The notes below the pieces were generated by a model. The model ran no database searches. It was not told where the DNA came from and worked only from the letters and a program-made list of their open reading frames with translations. A program made the position numbers and the translations under genes. From NCBI GenBank assembly GCA_016839405.1, contig JAEOUJ010000094.1:1-7278 (forward strand): a stretch of 7,278 nt of DNA, read 5' to 3'. This document shows positions 1-6,154 of the stretch, piece after piece (positions within the stretch are counted from its first letter, which is position 1; each line of letters opens with the position of its first letter). The DNA is from Candidatus Gerdarchaeota archaeon (lineage in GTDB: Archaea > Asgardarchaeota > Heimdallarchaeia > JABLTI01).

Positions 1-1853
1 TGGAGAGTAGAAGCTAATGATACGCATTTTGACTTTTCACCATGAATAAGGAATAATTTTTCTGGTCGAGGATTAGCTTTTCTTGCAAAATTTAATAATT
101 CCTTACGATCGCTATGACCTGAAAAACCAATTACCGTATGAACTTCCATGTTAATTTGTAACATTCGCGCATGTCCTTTCTCCATAAGGGTTATTTCATT
201 AACATTTTTCTGTACTTTTCGGCCAAGTGAACCTTCACCTTGGTAGGAAACAAAGATAATTGAATTCTTTGCCTCACCAGATAATTTCTCAAAATACTCA
301 ACTGATGGTCCACCTGTTAGCATACCACTTGTTGCCATTATAATACATGGATCACCTAAAACAATTTGATCGCGTTCATCTTTGCTCTCTACTTTATGGA
401 AACACTCAGATAAGAAAGGATTTTGACCAATATGGAAAATACGTTCGCGTAATCTTCTGCTCAAATATTCTGGATGGCAAGTTGTTACTGCAGAAGCTTC
501 TGAAATCATTCCATCAAGAAAGATTGGTACTTTTGGTATCAATTCTCGGTTCATTAAAGACTCAATAACAATTTGTAATTCCTGAGCACGACCTACAGCT
601 AAAACAGGAATCAAAACTTTACCACCACGTTGCAAAGTGATGTTTATTATATCCCTAAGTTGATTTTCTGCTTCTTTATTTGTTGGCATGACATCTTGAG
701 GATTACCATAGGTAGATTCCATAAATAGTGCTTCTAATCTTGGGAATTTTGATACAGCAGGATCTAGAAGATTTGTTTGTCTATATTTGAAATCTTGTGC
801 TACAGCTAGATTATATAATCCATTACCTATATGTAAATGCACAATTGATGAACCTAAAATATGACCAGCATTATGAAGAGTTAATCTAATATCAGGTGAG
901 ATATCAGTAACTTCACCATAGCTTAATGGAATAGTATGTAAAACTAAATCACGAACATCTTTTGAACTATAAGGAAGGAGTTTTCCTTCTTTCTTAGCAA
1001 CATCTAAATAATCAATTTGCAGGAGAGTCATTAAATTACTAGTTGCTTTTGTTGTATAAACGGGTCCTTCATAACCAAATTTAAACAAATAAGGAAGGAA
1101 ACCACAATGATCAAGATGAGCATGAGTTATTACTACAGCATCAAGATTTTCAATTGAAAATTCTAATGCATCTAATCTTGGAAACATTTCTTTTGTTGAA
1201 TTACGACCAACATTAACACCACAATCAATTAGTATACTACTTTCTGGAGTTCGTAAAAGTGTTGAACTTCTGCCTACTTCACGGTAGCCACCTAAAGCAG
1301 TTATTCTAACCCAATCAGTTGGAAATAGTTGTCTTCGATGAATTCTTCGACCAACTTTCCTCAAAATCTTCTTTCTTTCTTCACTGTTTTTAAATAAAAT
1401 ATCTCTAACAGTTTTTATAATTCGTGATTCTAAAGGTGGTGCTCTTGAAACATTTGGTCGCCATAATGTTTCAGAAGTTATTTTTCTGAGAGTAGCTCCA
1501 TTTTTACCAATTACTAAACCTGGTTTAACAGCTTCAATTATAATTTCACCAATATTTGGATCAAATTGAACTGAAGAAAGTTCAGCTTCTTCAGGTACTA
1601 ACTCTTCAACGATTCTTTTTGCAATTTTTTCATCTTTTCTTACTGATGGATCTGATCGAATTACAATTCTTTTACGCAAATCTTTGGCTAATGTTTTTAC
1701 TAATTCACCATTATCAACCAAAATTTGTGGATTACGAGAATAAACAGCAACTTCAGGCCCTTCAAATTCAATTTCAGAAATATCTGCAGAGGGAGGTGTT
1801 TTTGATAGAATCTCTTTTTTTATTTCATTTAGTGTTTCTTCGCTAACTAACAT
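1..1853 (-). CDS. fttA: Archaeal termination nuclease aCPSF1/FttA (KH-KH-MBL-beta-CASP), C-terminus cut by window
   Basis: This is the archaeal homologue of the eukaryotic 3'-end nuclease CPSF73. The family cleaves nascent RNA at U-rich sites in the cytoplasm and promotes transcription termination genome-wide. I read 617 uninterrupted codons from an ATG at 1853; an in-frame stop lies 34-36 bases upstream, and the reading frame runs off the left edge. The N-terminal ~145 residues form two KH-like domains, the second carrying the GKNG loop at 116-119. The MBL core starts near W181. Zinc ligands are visible as HAHLDH (H244, H246, D248, H249), HNAGH (H331) and D354. ESTYGN begins at E379. The beta-CASP part has DGMISE (447-452), TSGM (508-511), GHSD (H580) and HGE (H604). 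Family members have roughly 630-640 residues, so about 20 are missing, including the C-terminal segment used for dimerisation. Motif 4 reads VAQD instead of the usual YTGD, but the metal-binding Asp is kept. The family call is very secure. Confidence 0.97.
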   Translation of the reverse strand, partial: MLVSEETLNEIKKEILSKTPPSADISEIEFEGPEVAVYSRNPQILVDNGELVKTLAKDLRKRIVIRSDPSVRKDEKIAKRIVEELVPEEAELSSVQFDPNIGEIIIEAVKPGLVIGKNGATLRKITSETLWRPNVSRAPPLESRIIKTVRDILFKNSEERKKILRKVGRRIHRRQLFPTDWVRITALGGYREVGRSSTLLRTPESSILIDCGVNVGRNSTKEMFPRLDALEFSIENLDAVVITHAHLDHCGFLPYLFKFGYEGPVYTTKATSNLMTLLQIDYLDVAKKEGKLLPYSSKDVRDLVLHTIPLSYGEVTDISPDIRLTLHNAGHILGSSIVHLHIGNGLYNLAVAQDFKYRQTNLLDPAVSKFPRLEALFMESTYGNPQDVMPTNKEAENQLRDIINITLQRGGKVLIPVLAVGRAQELQIVIESLMNRELIPKVPIFLDGMISEASAVTTCHPEYLSRRLRERIFHIGQNPFLSECFHKVESKDERDQIVLGDPCIIMATSGMLTGGPSVEYFEKLSGEAKNSIIFVSYQGEGSLGRKVQKNVNEITLMEKGHARMLQINMEVHTVIGFSGHSDRKELLNFARKANPRPEKLFLIHGEKSKCVSLASTL

Positions 1854-1908
1854 AATAATGTACTCTCTTGACTTTTTTGTAAATGTCTATTTTTGTTTTG
1901 TTGTTTGA

Positions 1909-1918
1909 TTTTTATAAG
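1909..1918 (-). promoter_or_regulatory. TATA-like box of fttA
   Basis: On the minus strand this reads CTTATAAAAA, a good match to an archaeal TATA box. It sits about 60 bases upstream of the fttA ATG at 1853. With the usual ~25-base spacing to the start site, transcription would begin near 1888 and leave a leader of about 35 nt. The bases just upstream (CTCGC) are not a typical purine-rich BRE. The position and match are visible; promoter activity is inferred. Confidence 0.45.
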
Positions 1919-2006
1919 CGAGTTTTTTTGTTTTATCTCCAAGGAATGCCAATCAAAACGATTTTTAGGGGAAAATAATTCCCGATTATGTTTTGAAATT
2001 TAAATC

Positions 2007-2072
2007 TTGGAGTTTCGAAAATTTGTTTCAATTAAACGGTTTAATACTGGCTTAAATGCCAAAAAACTCCAA
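2007..2072. repeat. Nested inverted repeats (9-bp outer stem, 7-bp inner dyad)
   Basis: TTGGAGTTT at 2007-2015 is perfectly complementary to AAACTCCAA at 2064-2072. Almost exactly at the centre of this pair lies the dyad ATTAAAC-G-GTTTAAT at 2031-2045. Two weaker stems flank it: GAAA/TTTC within 2017-2029 and TGGC/GCCA within 2048-2061. As RNA this could fold into a closing stem with three short arms. AT-rich DNA yields such repeats easily by chance, so the function (terminator, leader structure or operator) is unknown. Confidence 0.4.
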
Positions 2073-2129
2073 TTTATTTTGAATTTATTTAAGTATTTAA
2101 AATTATTCTTTGGGAATATAATTAGAATT

Positions 2130-3605
2130 TTAATTATAAAAAGCACTATTTAAACCTAATTTCTTAATTTTTCCATGTTTTAAAAGCCTAATTATCCCTA
2201 GTATCGACAAAACAATACAAAAGCCAAATAATATCAATGGGAAATATATTCTCTCTATTATTATTAACCATAAATTTGAACCAAAAAATAGAATGGAAAT
2301 AGCAATTAAGCCAAAGATTAATGATGTATTATTTTTAAAAATTTCAGATATAGAAATAATGAGTCCAATAATGATAAATGGAATAAAATAAGTAGTGTAA
2401 AATTTGAAAACACCTCTTGGTAAAAATAAATGACTAGTTATTAAATAAATCGTAATTAATTCCAAAAAACCACTTTTTGTTAATTTATTCTTAGAAGATC
2501 TCCAAAGAAAAATAATGGATATAACTGAAGCAATTAATGTCATTGATAGCATTGAATTTACACCAAAGGCTATGATATCAAGAAACCAACCTTTAAAGCC
2601 AATGGATTGTAATGCAACTGAAAATGGTATACATCTTGCACCTGGATCTTCTACAATAGTGCTTAAAGACAGATATTTTCCAGGTATAGCAATATGATAA
2701 ATATAATATTTTGTTGAAATTGTTAACCAGGGCATTGATCCCCATAAGAATATAAAAATAAAGAAGAAGGCAATCATAAAACTTTCTCCAATAGCTCTCT
2801 TAATAGAAGTTCTATTCACCTTTTCCCCTAACATCATCATAAATAATGGATATGTTAGAAACAAAGCATTTTGTTTTGTCAAAGTAGCTATAGCCAACCA
2901 GAAAAAACACTGCCACCATTTATTATCTATTGCAAAATAAATAGCAAGCAAAGTAAGAAAAGTAACTGGTCCTGGATTTAAGAAATAAACACCATTATAT
3001 AACAAATTAATTGGAGCTAAAGTCATTATTAAACCAGCAAAAAAGGATATTGATAATGCTTTAGTTCCTTTTACTATTTTTCTTAAAATTAGAAAAACTA
3101 AACAAGCGCAAGCAGCATCAGTTGTTATTAAAGGCATAGCTAACCATATAATGTGGATATTTGAACGATAGAAAATCGCTAAAAAATAAAGGAAAAATGG
3201 AGTATATGAATATAGATAGAGTGGAGAATCCCGAATAAATTCTTCTCCAACCCACATATAAGGATTCCAATCATCGTTATACCATGCTGTAACCCAAGAT
3301 GAATAATAGTAGGAAAAGTCATTAAATCCAAAAACAAGGTAGCCTTGGGGATTTACTTCAACATCTCTTAACCAAACATTAGCAAAAGCTTCTCCAGTAT
3401 AAAATTCTATACGAAAGTAATATGCTAATAATAAACGAACAAGTATACCAAATGCTAAGAGAAAAAGAATAATTGAAAAATTTAGAGAAAAATTATTCCA
3501 ATTTATTTTATTGAATTTTTCGCGGAAATCTTTCGTGAAATTATTTGTTAGGGAACTATTAAGGAATTTCGTTAAACGGGAAGTAGTTGTTTGCTCTTCA
3601 GTCAT
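2130..3605 (-). CDS. Multi-pass membrane protein, probable GT-C (mannosyltransferase-type) glycosyltransferase
   Basis: The 491-residue product has a polar N-terminal stretch of about 40 residues and then roughly ten or more hydrophobic helices, the first near residues 43-64. A long, aromatic, acidic extracytoplasmic loop follows (about 68-130), with SYYYSSWVTAWYNDDWNPY and then the SYTPFF segment near 133-138. Later features are NGVYFLNPGP near 204, TKQNALF near 243-249 and FLPRGVFKFY near 394. This layout resembles GT-C enzymes (the PIG-M/GT87-like group), which transfer sugars from lipid-linked donors on the outer membrane face, for example in N-glycan or glycolipid synthesis. The exact donor and acceptor cannot be told. 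I chose the ATG at 3605; a TTG at 3647 would add 14 mostly hydrophobic residues before the charged MTEEQ start, which seems unlikely. It is followed by fttA on the same strand after a long gap with its own promoter candidate, so a shared operon is doubtful. The membrane character is certain; the enzyme class is an inference. Confidence 0.7.
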   Translation of the reverse strand: MTEEQTTTSRLTKFLNSSLTNNFTKDFREKFNKINWNNFSLNFSIILFLLAFGILVRLLLAYYFRIEFYTGEAFANVWLRDVEVNPQGYLVFGFNDFSYYYSSWVTAWYNDDWNPYMWVGEEFIRDSPLYLYSYTPFFLYFLAIFYRSNIHIIWLAMPLITTDAACACLVFLILRKIVKGTKALSISFFAGLIMTLAPINLLYNGVYFLNPGPVTFLTLLAIYFAIDNKWWQCFFWLAIATLTKQNALFLTYPLFMMMLGEKVNRTSIKRAIGESFMIAFFFIFIFLWGSMPWLTISTKYYIYHIAIPGKYLSLSTIVEDPGARCIPFSVALQSIGFKGWFLDIIAFGVNSMLSMTLIASVISIIFLWRSSKNKLTKSGFLELITIYLITSHLFLPRGVFKFYTTYFIPFIIIGLIISISEIFKNNTSLIFGLIAISILFFGSNLWLIIIERIYFPLILFGFCIVLSILGIIRLLKHGKIKKLGLNSAFYN

Positions 3606-3645
3606 TAAATAACCCCAACAATATAAAAGAAAAGAATAGAACAGC

Positions 3646-3659
3646 AATAAATATTTTCC
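3646..3659 (-). promoter_or_regulatory. TATA-like box of the membrane glycosyltransferase gene
   Basis: On the minus strand this reads GGAAAATATTTATT: a purine-rich BRE-like GGAAA directly followed by a TATA-like stretch. It lies about 45 bases upstream of the ATG at 3605, which would give a leader of about 15-20 nt. This supports starting the protein at 3605 rather than at TTG 3647, which would lie at the promoter itself. It is a weak call because the whole gap is AT-rich. Confidence 0.35.
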
Positions 3660-3749
3660 AATGATTTAATTGCTAAACCAAATTAACTAAAAGACAAAAA
3701 GATATTAAAGGGATTAAAAAATTGTTCATAAAAAAGTACGTATTTTTCT

Positions 3750-3754
3750 GGTGA
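3750..3754 (+). promoter_or_regulatory. Shine-Dalgarno site of ftcD (GGTGA), deciding its start
   Basis: GGTGA pairs with the archaeal 16S rRNA 3' end and lies 5 bases before the ATG at 3760. The alternative GTG start at 3751 is inside this site, which favours the ATG. Confidence 0.65.
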
Positions 3755-3759
3755 AATTC

Positions 3760-4674
3760 ATGTCAAATAAACGTAAAATCGTTGAGTCTGTTCCTAATTA
3801 TAGTGAAGGAACTGATGAAAATAAAGTTGAAGCGATTGTTAATGAAATTCGAAAAACTCCTAAAACTCGGATTGTTGATATTCAATATGATTCGGATTAT
3901 AATAGAGCAGTAATTACTTTTGTTGGTGAACCAGAAGCTGTTTTAAAAGCAAATATTGCAGCCTCCAAAAAAGCACTTGAAGTTATAGATATGACTAAAC
4001 ATAAAGGACAACATCCTAGAATTGGAGCAACTGACGTTGTTCCTTTTGTACCAGCACAAAATGTTACTATGGAAGAATGTATTGAACTTTCTAAAAAATA
4101 TGCTGAAGCAATGGCAGAATTAGGTGTTCCAATCTATTTATATGAAGAAGCGGCTATTAAACCTGAAAGACATGACATAGATAATATCCGAATTGGTGAT
4201 TATGAAGGTTTAAAGAAAACAATAGAAACAAATCCTGATCATGCACCTGATTATGGTCCTAAAAAATTCCATAAAACTGGTGGAGCAACAATAACTGGTG
4301 CACGAATGCCATTAGTGTGTTTAAATATTAATTTGGGAACAAATGACCTAAAAATCGCTAAAAGTGTAGCTAGACGCATTCATTTAGCATCTGGTGGTTT
4401 AGTTAATATTAAAGCAATGGGAACTAAAATTGAAGGACAAGATTTTGTTCAAGTCGGTATTAGTAATATTAATTACAAAAAGACTCCAATGTATCGTCAA
4501 TTAGAATTAGCTCGAATTGAAGCAGCTAGATTTGGAGTACCTATTGTTGGAACTGAATTGGTAGGACCAATTCCTCTTGAGTCCGTTCTTAATTCACTTG
4601 AATATTATCTTCAATTAGTCAATCCTAAACATCTTAAAGAAGAAAATCTCATAGAGTATTATTTTGATTTTTAA
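3760..4674 (+). CDS. ftcD: Glutamate formimidoyltransferase (stand-alone FtcD, no cyclodeaminase domain)
   Basis: The 304-residue enzyme catalyses the last step of the folate-dependent histidine route: N-formimino-L-glutamate plus tetrahydrofolate gives 5-formimino-THF and glutamate. It matches the formiminotransferase half of human FTCD along its length: VPNYSEG at 11-17, NRAVITFVGEPE around 48-59, then HKGQHPRIGATD. In the last motif, His85 aligns with catalytic His82 of mammalian FTCD. The second subdomain begins after GGATITGAR (174-182), followed by NINLGT (189-194) and VGTELVGPIP (263-272). The length is right for the two-subdomain transferase alone; the cyclodeaminase found fused in animals is absent and must be encoded elsewhere. 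A GTG at 3751 would add three residues, but the GGTGA site argues for ATG 3760. It is divergent from the membrane protein gene and convergent with hutI, so it has its own promoter, not clearly identifiable; a weak candidate is the ATTAAAAA near 3712-3719. The function call is secure. Confidence 0.95.
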   Translation: MSNKRKIVESVPNYSEGTDENKVEAIVNEIRKTPKTRIVDIQYDSDYNRAVITFVGEPEAVLKANIAASKKALEVIDMTKHKGQHPRIGATDVVPFVPAQNVTMEECIELSKKYAEAMAELGVPIYLYEEAAIKPERHDIDNIRIGDYEGLKKTIETNPDHAPDYGPKKFHKTGGATITGARMPLVCLNINLGTNDLKIAKSVARRIHLASGGLVNIKAMGTKIEGQDFVQVGISNINYKKTPMYRQLELARIEAARFGVPIVGTELVGPIPLESVLNSLEYYLQLVNPKHLKEENLIEYYFDF

Positions 4675-4681
4675 TTAAAAT

Positions 4682-4703
4682 TGCGAGTGAAAAAAAACTC
4701 GCA
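4682..4703. terminator. Bidirectional hairpin terminator between ftcD and hutI
   Basis: TGCGAGT (4682-4688) and ACTCGCA (4697-4703) form a perfect 7-bp stem around an 8-base A-rich loop. A T-rich stretch follows on the plus strand from 4704. On the minus strand the loop itself is a run of seven T and AATTTTAATT follows the stem. The hairpin fits between the ftcD stop (4672-4674) and the hutI stop (4707-4709), so one element could end both convergent transcripts. Archaeal termination depends mainly on U-tracts and FttA, so the role of the stem is inferred. Confidence 0.65.
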
Positions 4704-4706
4704 TTT

Positions 4707-6014
4707 TTATTTATTTTTATTTGAATTATCAACAACAATCTTACCTTTCTTTATTACTTTTGAAACCAAATTAACTCCAAATTGATATGATAAAAAGAAG
4801 TAATTAGGTACATTAAATATCACTATATCTGCTTGTTTACCTACTTCTAAACTTCCTATTGTATTTTGTCTATCAATAGCACAAGCGGCATTAAGAGTAG
4901 CAGCTGTTAATGCTTCAGCAGGATCCATTTTCATATTATAGCATGACAATACTATAACCATTAGCATTGATTCAGTCCAACAGTTAGGATTTAAATCTGT
5001 AGCAATTGCTATAGGAATATCAAAATCAATCATTTTTCTTGCAGGAGCATAATCCTTTAACATTAAACAAAATGGTGTGCCAGGCAAGAGAGTAGCGATT
5101 ACATTAGCTTTTGCCATTGCTTTTAATCCTTTGTCATTTGATTGAAGAAGATGCCCTGTTTGAACAGCTTTCAATTCTGCAGCCAAAGCAGCTCCATTTG
5201 TATCAACAATCTCATCTATATGGATAATCTTCTTTAAGCCAAATTTTTCAGCTGTTAACAAAATTTTGCGGGTTTGTTCAATAGAAAAAATACCTTTTTC
5301 ACAAAAAACATCACAAAATTCAGCTAATTTCCTATCGGCTATTTTAGGTATCATTTCATTTACAATTAAATCTACATAATCATCAGTTCGACCTTTAAAT
5401 TCCGGTGGGATAGCATGTGCTCCAAGAAATGTTGTAACAAGTTCTATAGGATGTTTTTTATCTAGTATTTTAGCTGCTTCTAATGATTTCAATTCATCCC
5501 TAACACTTAAACCATAACCAGATTTTGCTTCAACAGTTGTAGTACCATATTGAAGCATCGTGTCTAAAATTCGTTTCCCATTATCAACCAAATCTGTAAT
5601 TGTAGCATTTCTTGTTTCCCGAACTGTTTTTAATATACCCCCACCAGCTTCAAGTATCTCAAGATAGGTTTTCCCTGCTAATTTCATTGCTAATTCATTC
5701 TCTCGAGAACCAGCAAATATTAAATGAACATGAGGATCAACAAATCCTGGTGTAATTAATTTTCCAGTGGCATTAATAACATTTGTTTTAGAACCTATTG
5801 TAATTGTTTTTTCTAATTCTTTTGTTTCACCAACGAATATTATTTTTCCATTTTTAATTGCCAAGGCACCATTGTTTATAATAGCAAGTTCTTTCATATT
5901 TTTACCAATACGTGGAACACCAAATTTAGAGTTTAAAGTAACTAACTGGTTTGCATTAAGTATAACAATATCAGGATAATTATTATTAGTTGCAGCCAAT
6001 TTACACAAATCCAC
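4707..6014 (-). CDS. hutI: Imidazolonepropionase
   Basis: HutI hydrolyses 4-imidazolone-5-propanoate to N-formimino-L-glutamate, the substrate of the neighbouring FtcD. It is a cytoplasmic amidohydrolase-superfamily TIM barrel. Visible family motifs (435-residue numbering) are PGFVDPHVHL with metal ligands H95 and H97, GGGILKTVRETR at 124-135, EAKSGYGL at 162-169, FLGAHAIPPE with H200, HIDE with metal ligand H265, H288, LPGTPF at 310-315 and IATDLNPN with metal-binding D340. The length fits the family (about 405-425) with a slight N-terminal extension. No ATG precedes the conserved DIVILNANQLVTL; the first ATG, at residue 40, would remove it. The start must therefore be GTG 6014 or a nearby TTG (6008 or 5999). 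No clear Shine-Dalgarno is seen, so the message may be nearly leaderless. It is divergent from hutU and convergent with ftcD. Function is secure; the exact start is not. Confidence 0.95.
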   Translation of the reverse strand: MDLCKLAATNNNYPDIVILNANQLVTLNSKFGVPRIGKNMKELAIINNGALAIKNGKIIFVGETKELEKTITIGSKTNVINATGKLITPGFVDPHVHLIFAGSRENELAMKLAGKTYLEILEAGGGILKTVRETRNATITDLVDNGKRILDTMLQYGTTTVEAKSGYGLSVRDELKSLEAAKILDKKHPIELVTTFLGAHAIPPEFKGRTDDYVDLIVNEMIPKIADRKLAEFCDVFCEKGIFSIEQTRKILLTAEKFGLKKIIHIDEIVDTNGAALAAELKAVQTGHLLQSNDKGLKAMAKANVIATLLPGTPFCLMLKDYAPARKMIDFDIPIAIATDLNPNCWTESMLMVIVLSCYNMKMDPAEALTAATLNAACAIDRQNTIGSLEVGKQADIVIFNVPNYFFLSYQFGVNLVSKVIKKGKIVVDNSNKNK

Positions 6015-6104
6015 TAATTTTGAACTACTTAAGATTTAAGCTCTTTAAGAAAATTCCTTCAAATAACCAAAAAAATTTAACAACATTGAAAAAGCTAAAA
6101 TAAT

Positions 6105-6114
6105 CTATAGAAAA
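6105..6114 (+). promoter_or_regulatory. TATA-like box of hutU
   Basis: CTATAGAAAA lies about 47 bases upstream of the TTG at 6155. A start near 6133 would leave a leader of about 20 nt that just includes the AGGAG site. The spacing is coherent, but AT-rich alternatives exist nearby, for example at 6070-6080. Confidence 0.35.
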
Positions 6115-6140
6115 GAAATTGCTTGGAAAATTTACTTCAT

Positions 6141-6145
6141 AGGAG
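6141..6145 (+). promoter_or_regulatory. Shine-Dalgarno site of hutU (AGGAG), deciding a TTG start
   Basis: AGGAG is a strong match to the 16S anti-Shine-Dalgarno. It lies 9 bases before TTG 6155, the first possible start after the in-frame stop at 6149-6151. The first ATG (6197) is over 50 bases away, so TTG is preferred. Confidence 0.75.
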
Positions 6146-6154
6146 TATTAAAGT

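Larger units (their letters stand above)
1854..2129. other. 276-bp intergenic region between the glycosyltransferase and fttA
   Basis: This gap separates two genes on the minus strand and is much longer than the other gaps in the window. It holds the TATA-like box of fttA (1909-1918) and a group of nested inverted repeats (2007-2072). I found no convincing small protein: the best candidate, an ATG at 1946 on the plus strand, runs only 10 codons. It is very AT-rich, with T-runs and A-runs on both strands. A terminator for the glycosyltransferase transcript probably lies here, for example the T-run read on the minus strand at 2061-2066, but archaeal U-tract terminators are too simple to call with confidence in such sequence. 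Confidence 0.6.
6015..6154. promoter_or_regulatory. Divergent hutI/hutU control region with repeated TTAAG elements
   Basis: This 140-bp gap must hold the promoters of both hutI (leftward) and hutU (rightward). Next to hutI, the hexamers CTTAAG (6028-6033), TTTAAG (6035-6040) and TTTAAG (6044-6049) follow each other. CTTAA-GAT-TTAAG at 6028-6040 is a perfect 5-3-5 dyad. Its minus-strand reading, CTTAAATCTTAAG, lies about 15-26 bases before the GTG at 6014 and could be a TATA element for a short-leader or leaderless hutI message, an operator, or both. This is inference from position and symmetry; no regulator is encoded in the window. Confidence 0.4.

Noticed and set aside
347..568. Open frame of 73 codons on the plus strand opposite the beta-CASP region
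   Set aside because: It lies entirely antisense to conserved FttA motifs, with no sign of independent coding.
1556..1846. Open frame of 96 codons on the plus strand opposite the fttA N-terminus
   Set aside because: It is antisense to well-conserved KH-domain codons, its Leu/Phe/Gln-rich composition is what the reverse of AT-rich coding DNA gives, and it resembles no family.
1946..1978. Ten-codon plus-strand frame starting at ATG 1946, preceded by AAGGA
   Set aside because: It is far too short, and the apparent ribosome site is expected by chance in this sequence.
2007..2072. Cloverleaf-like fold as a possible tRNA gene
   Set aside because: The arms have the wrong lengths, there is no properly placed T-arm with a TTCRA loop on either strand and no normal anticodon arm, so a functional tRNA is not supported.
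3606..3647. Extension of the membrane glycosyltransferase to TTG 3647
   Set aside because: It would place a short hydrophobic stretch before a charged MTEEQ start and use a rare start codon at the likely TATA element; ATG 3605 is more plausible.
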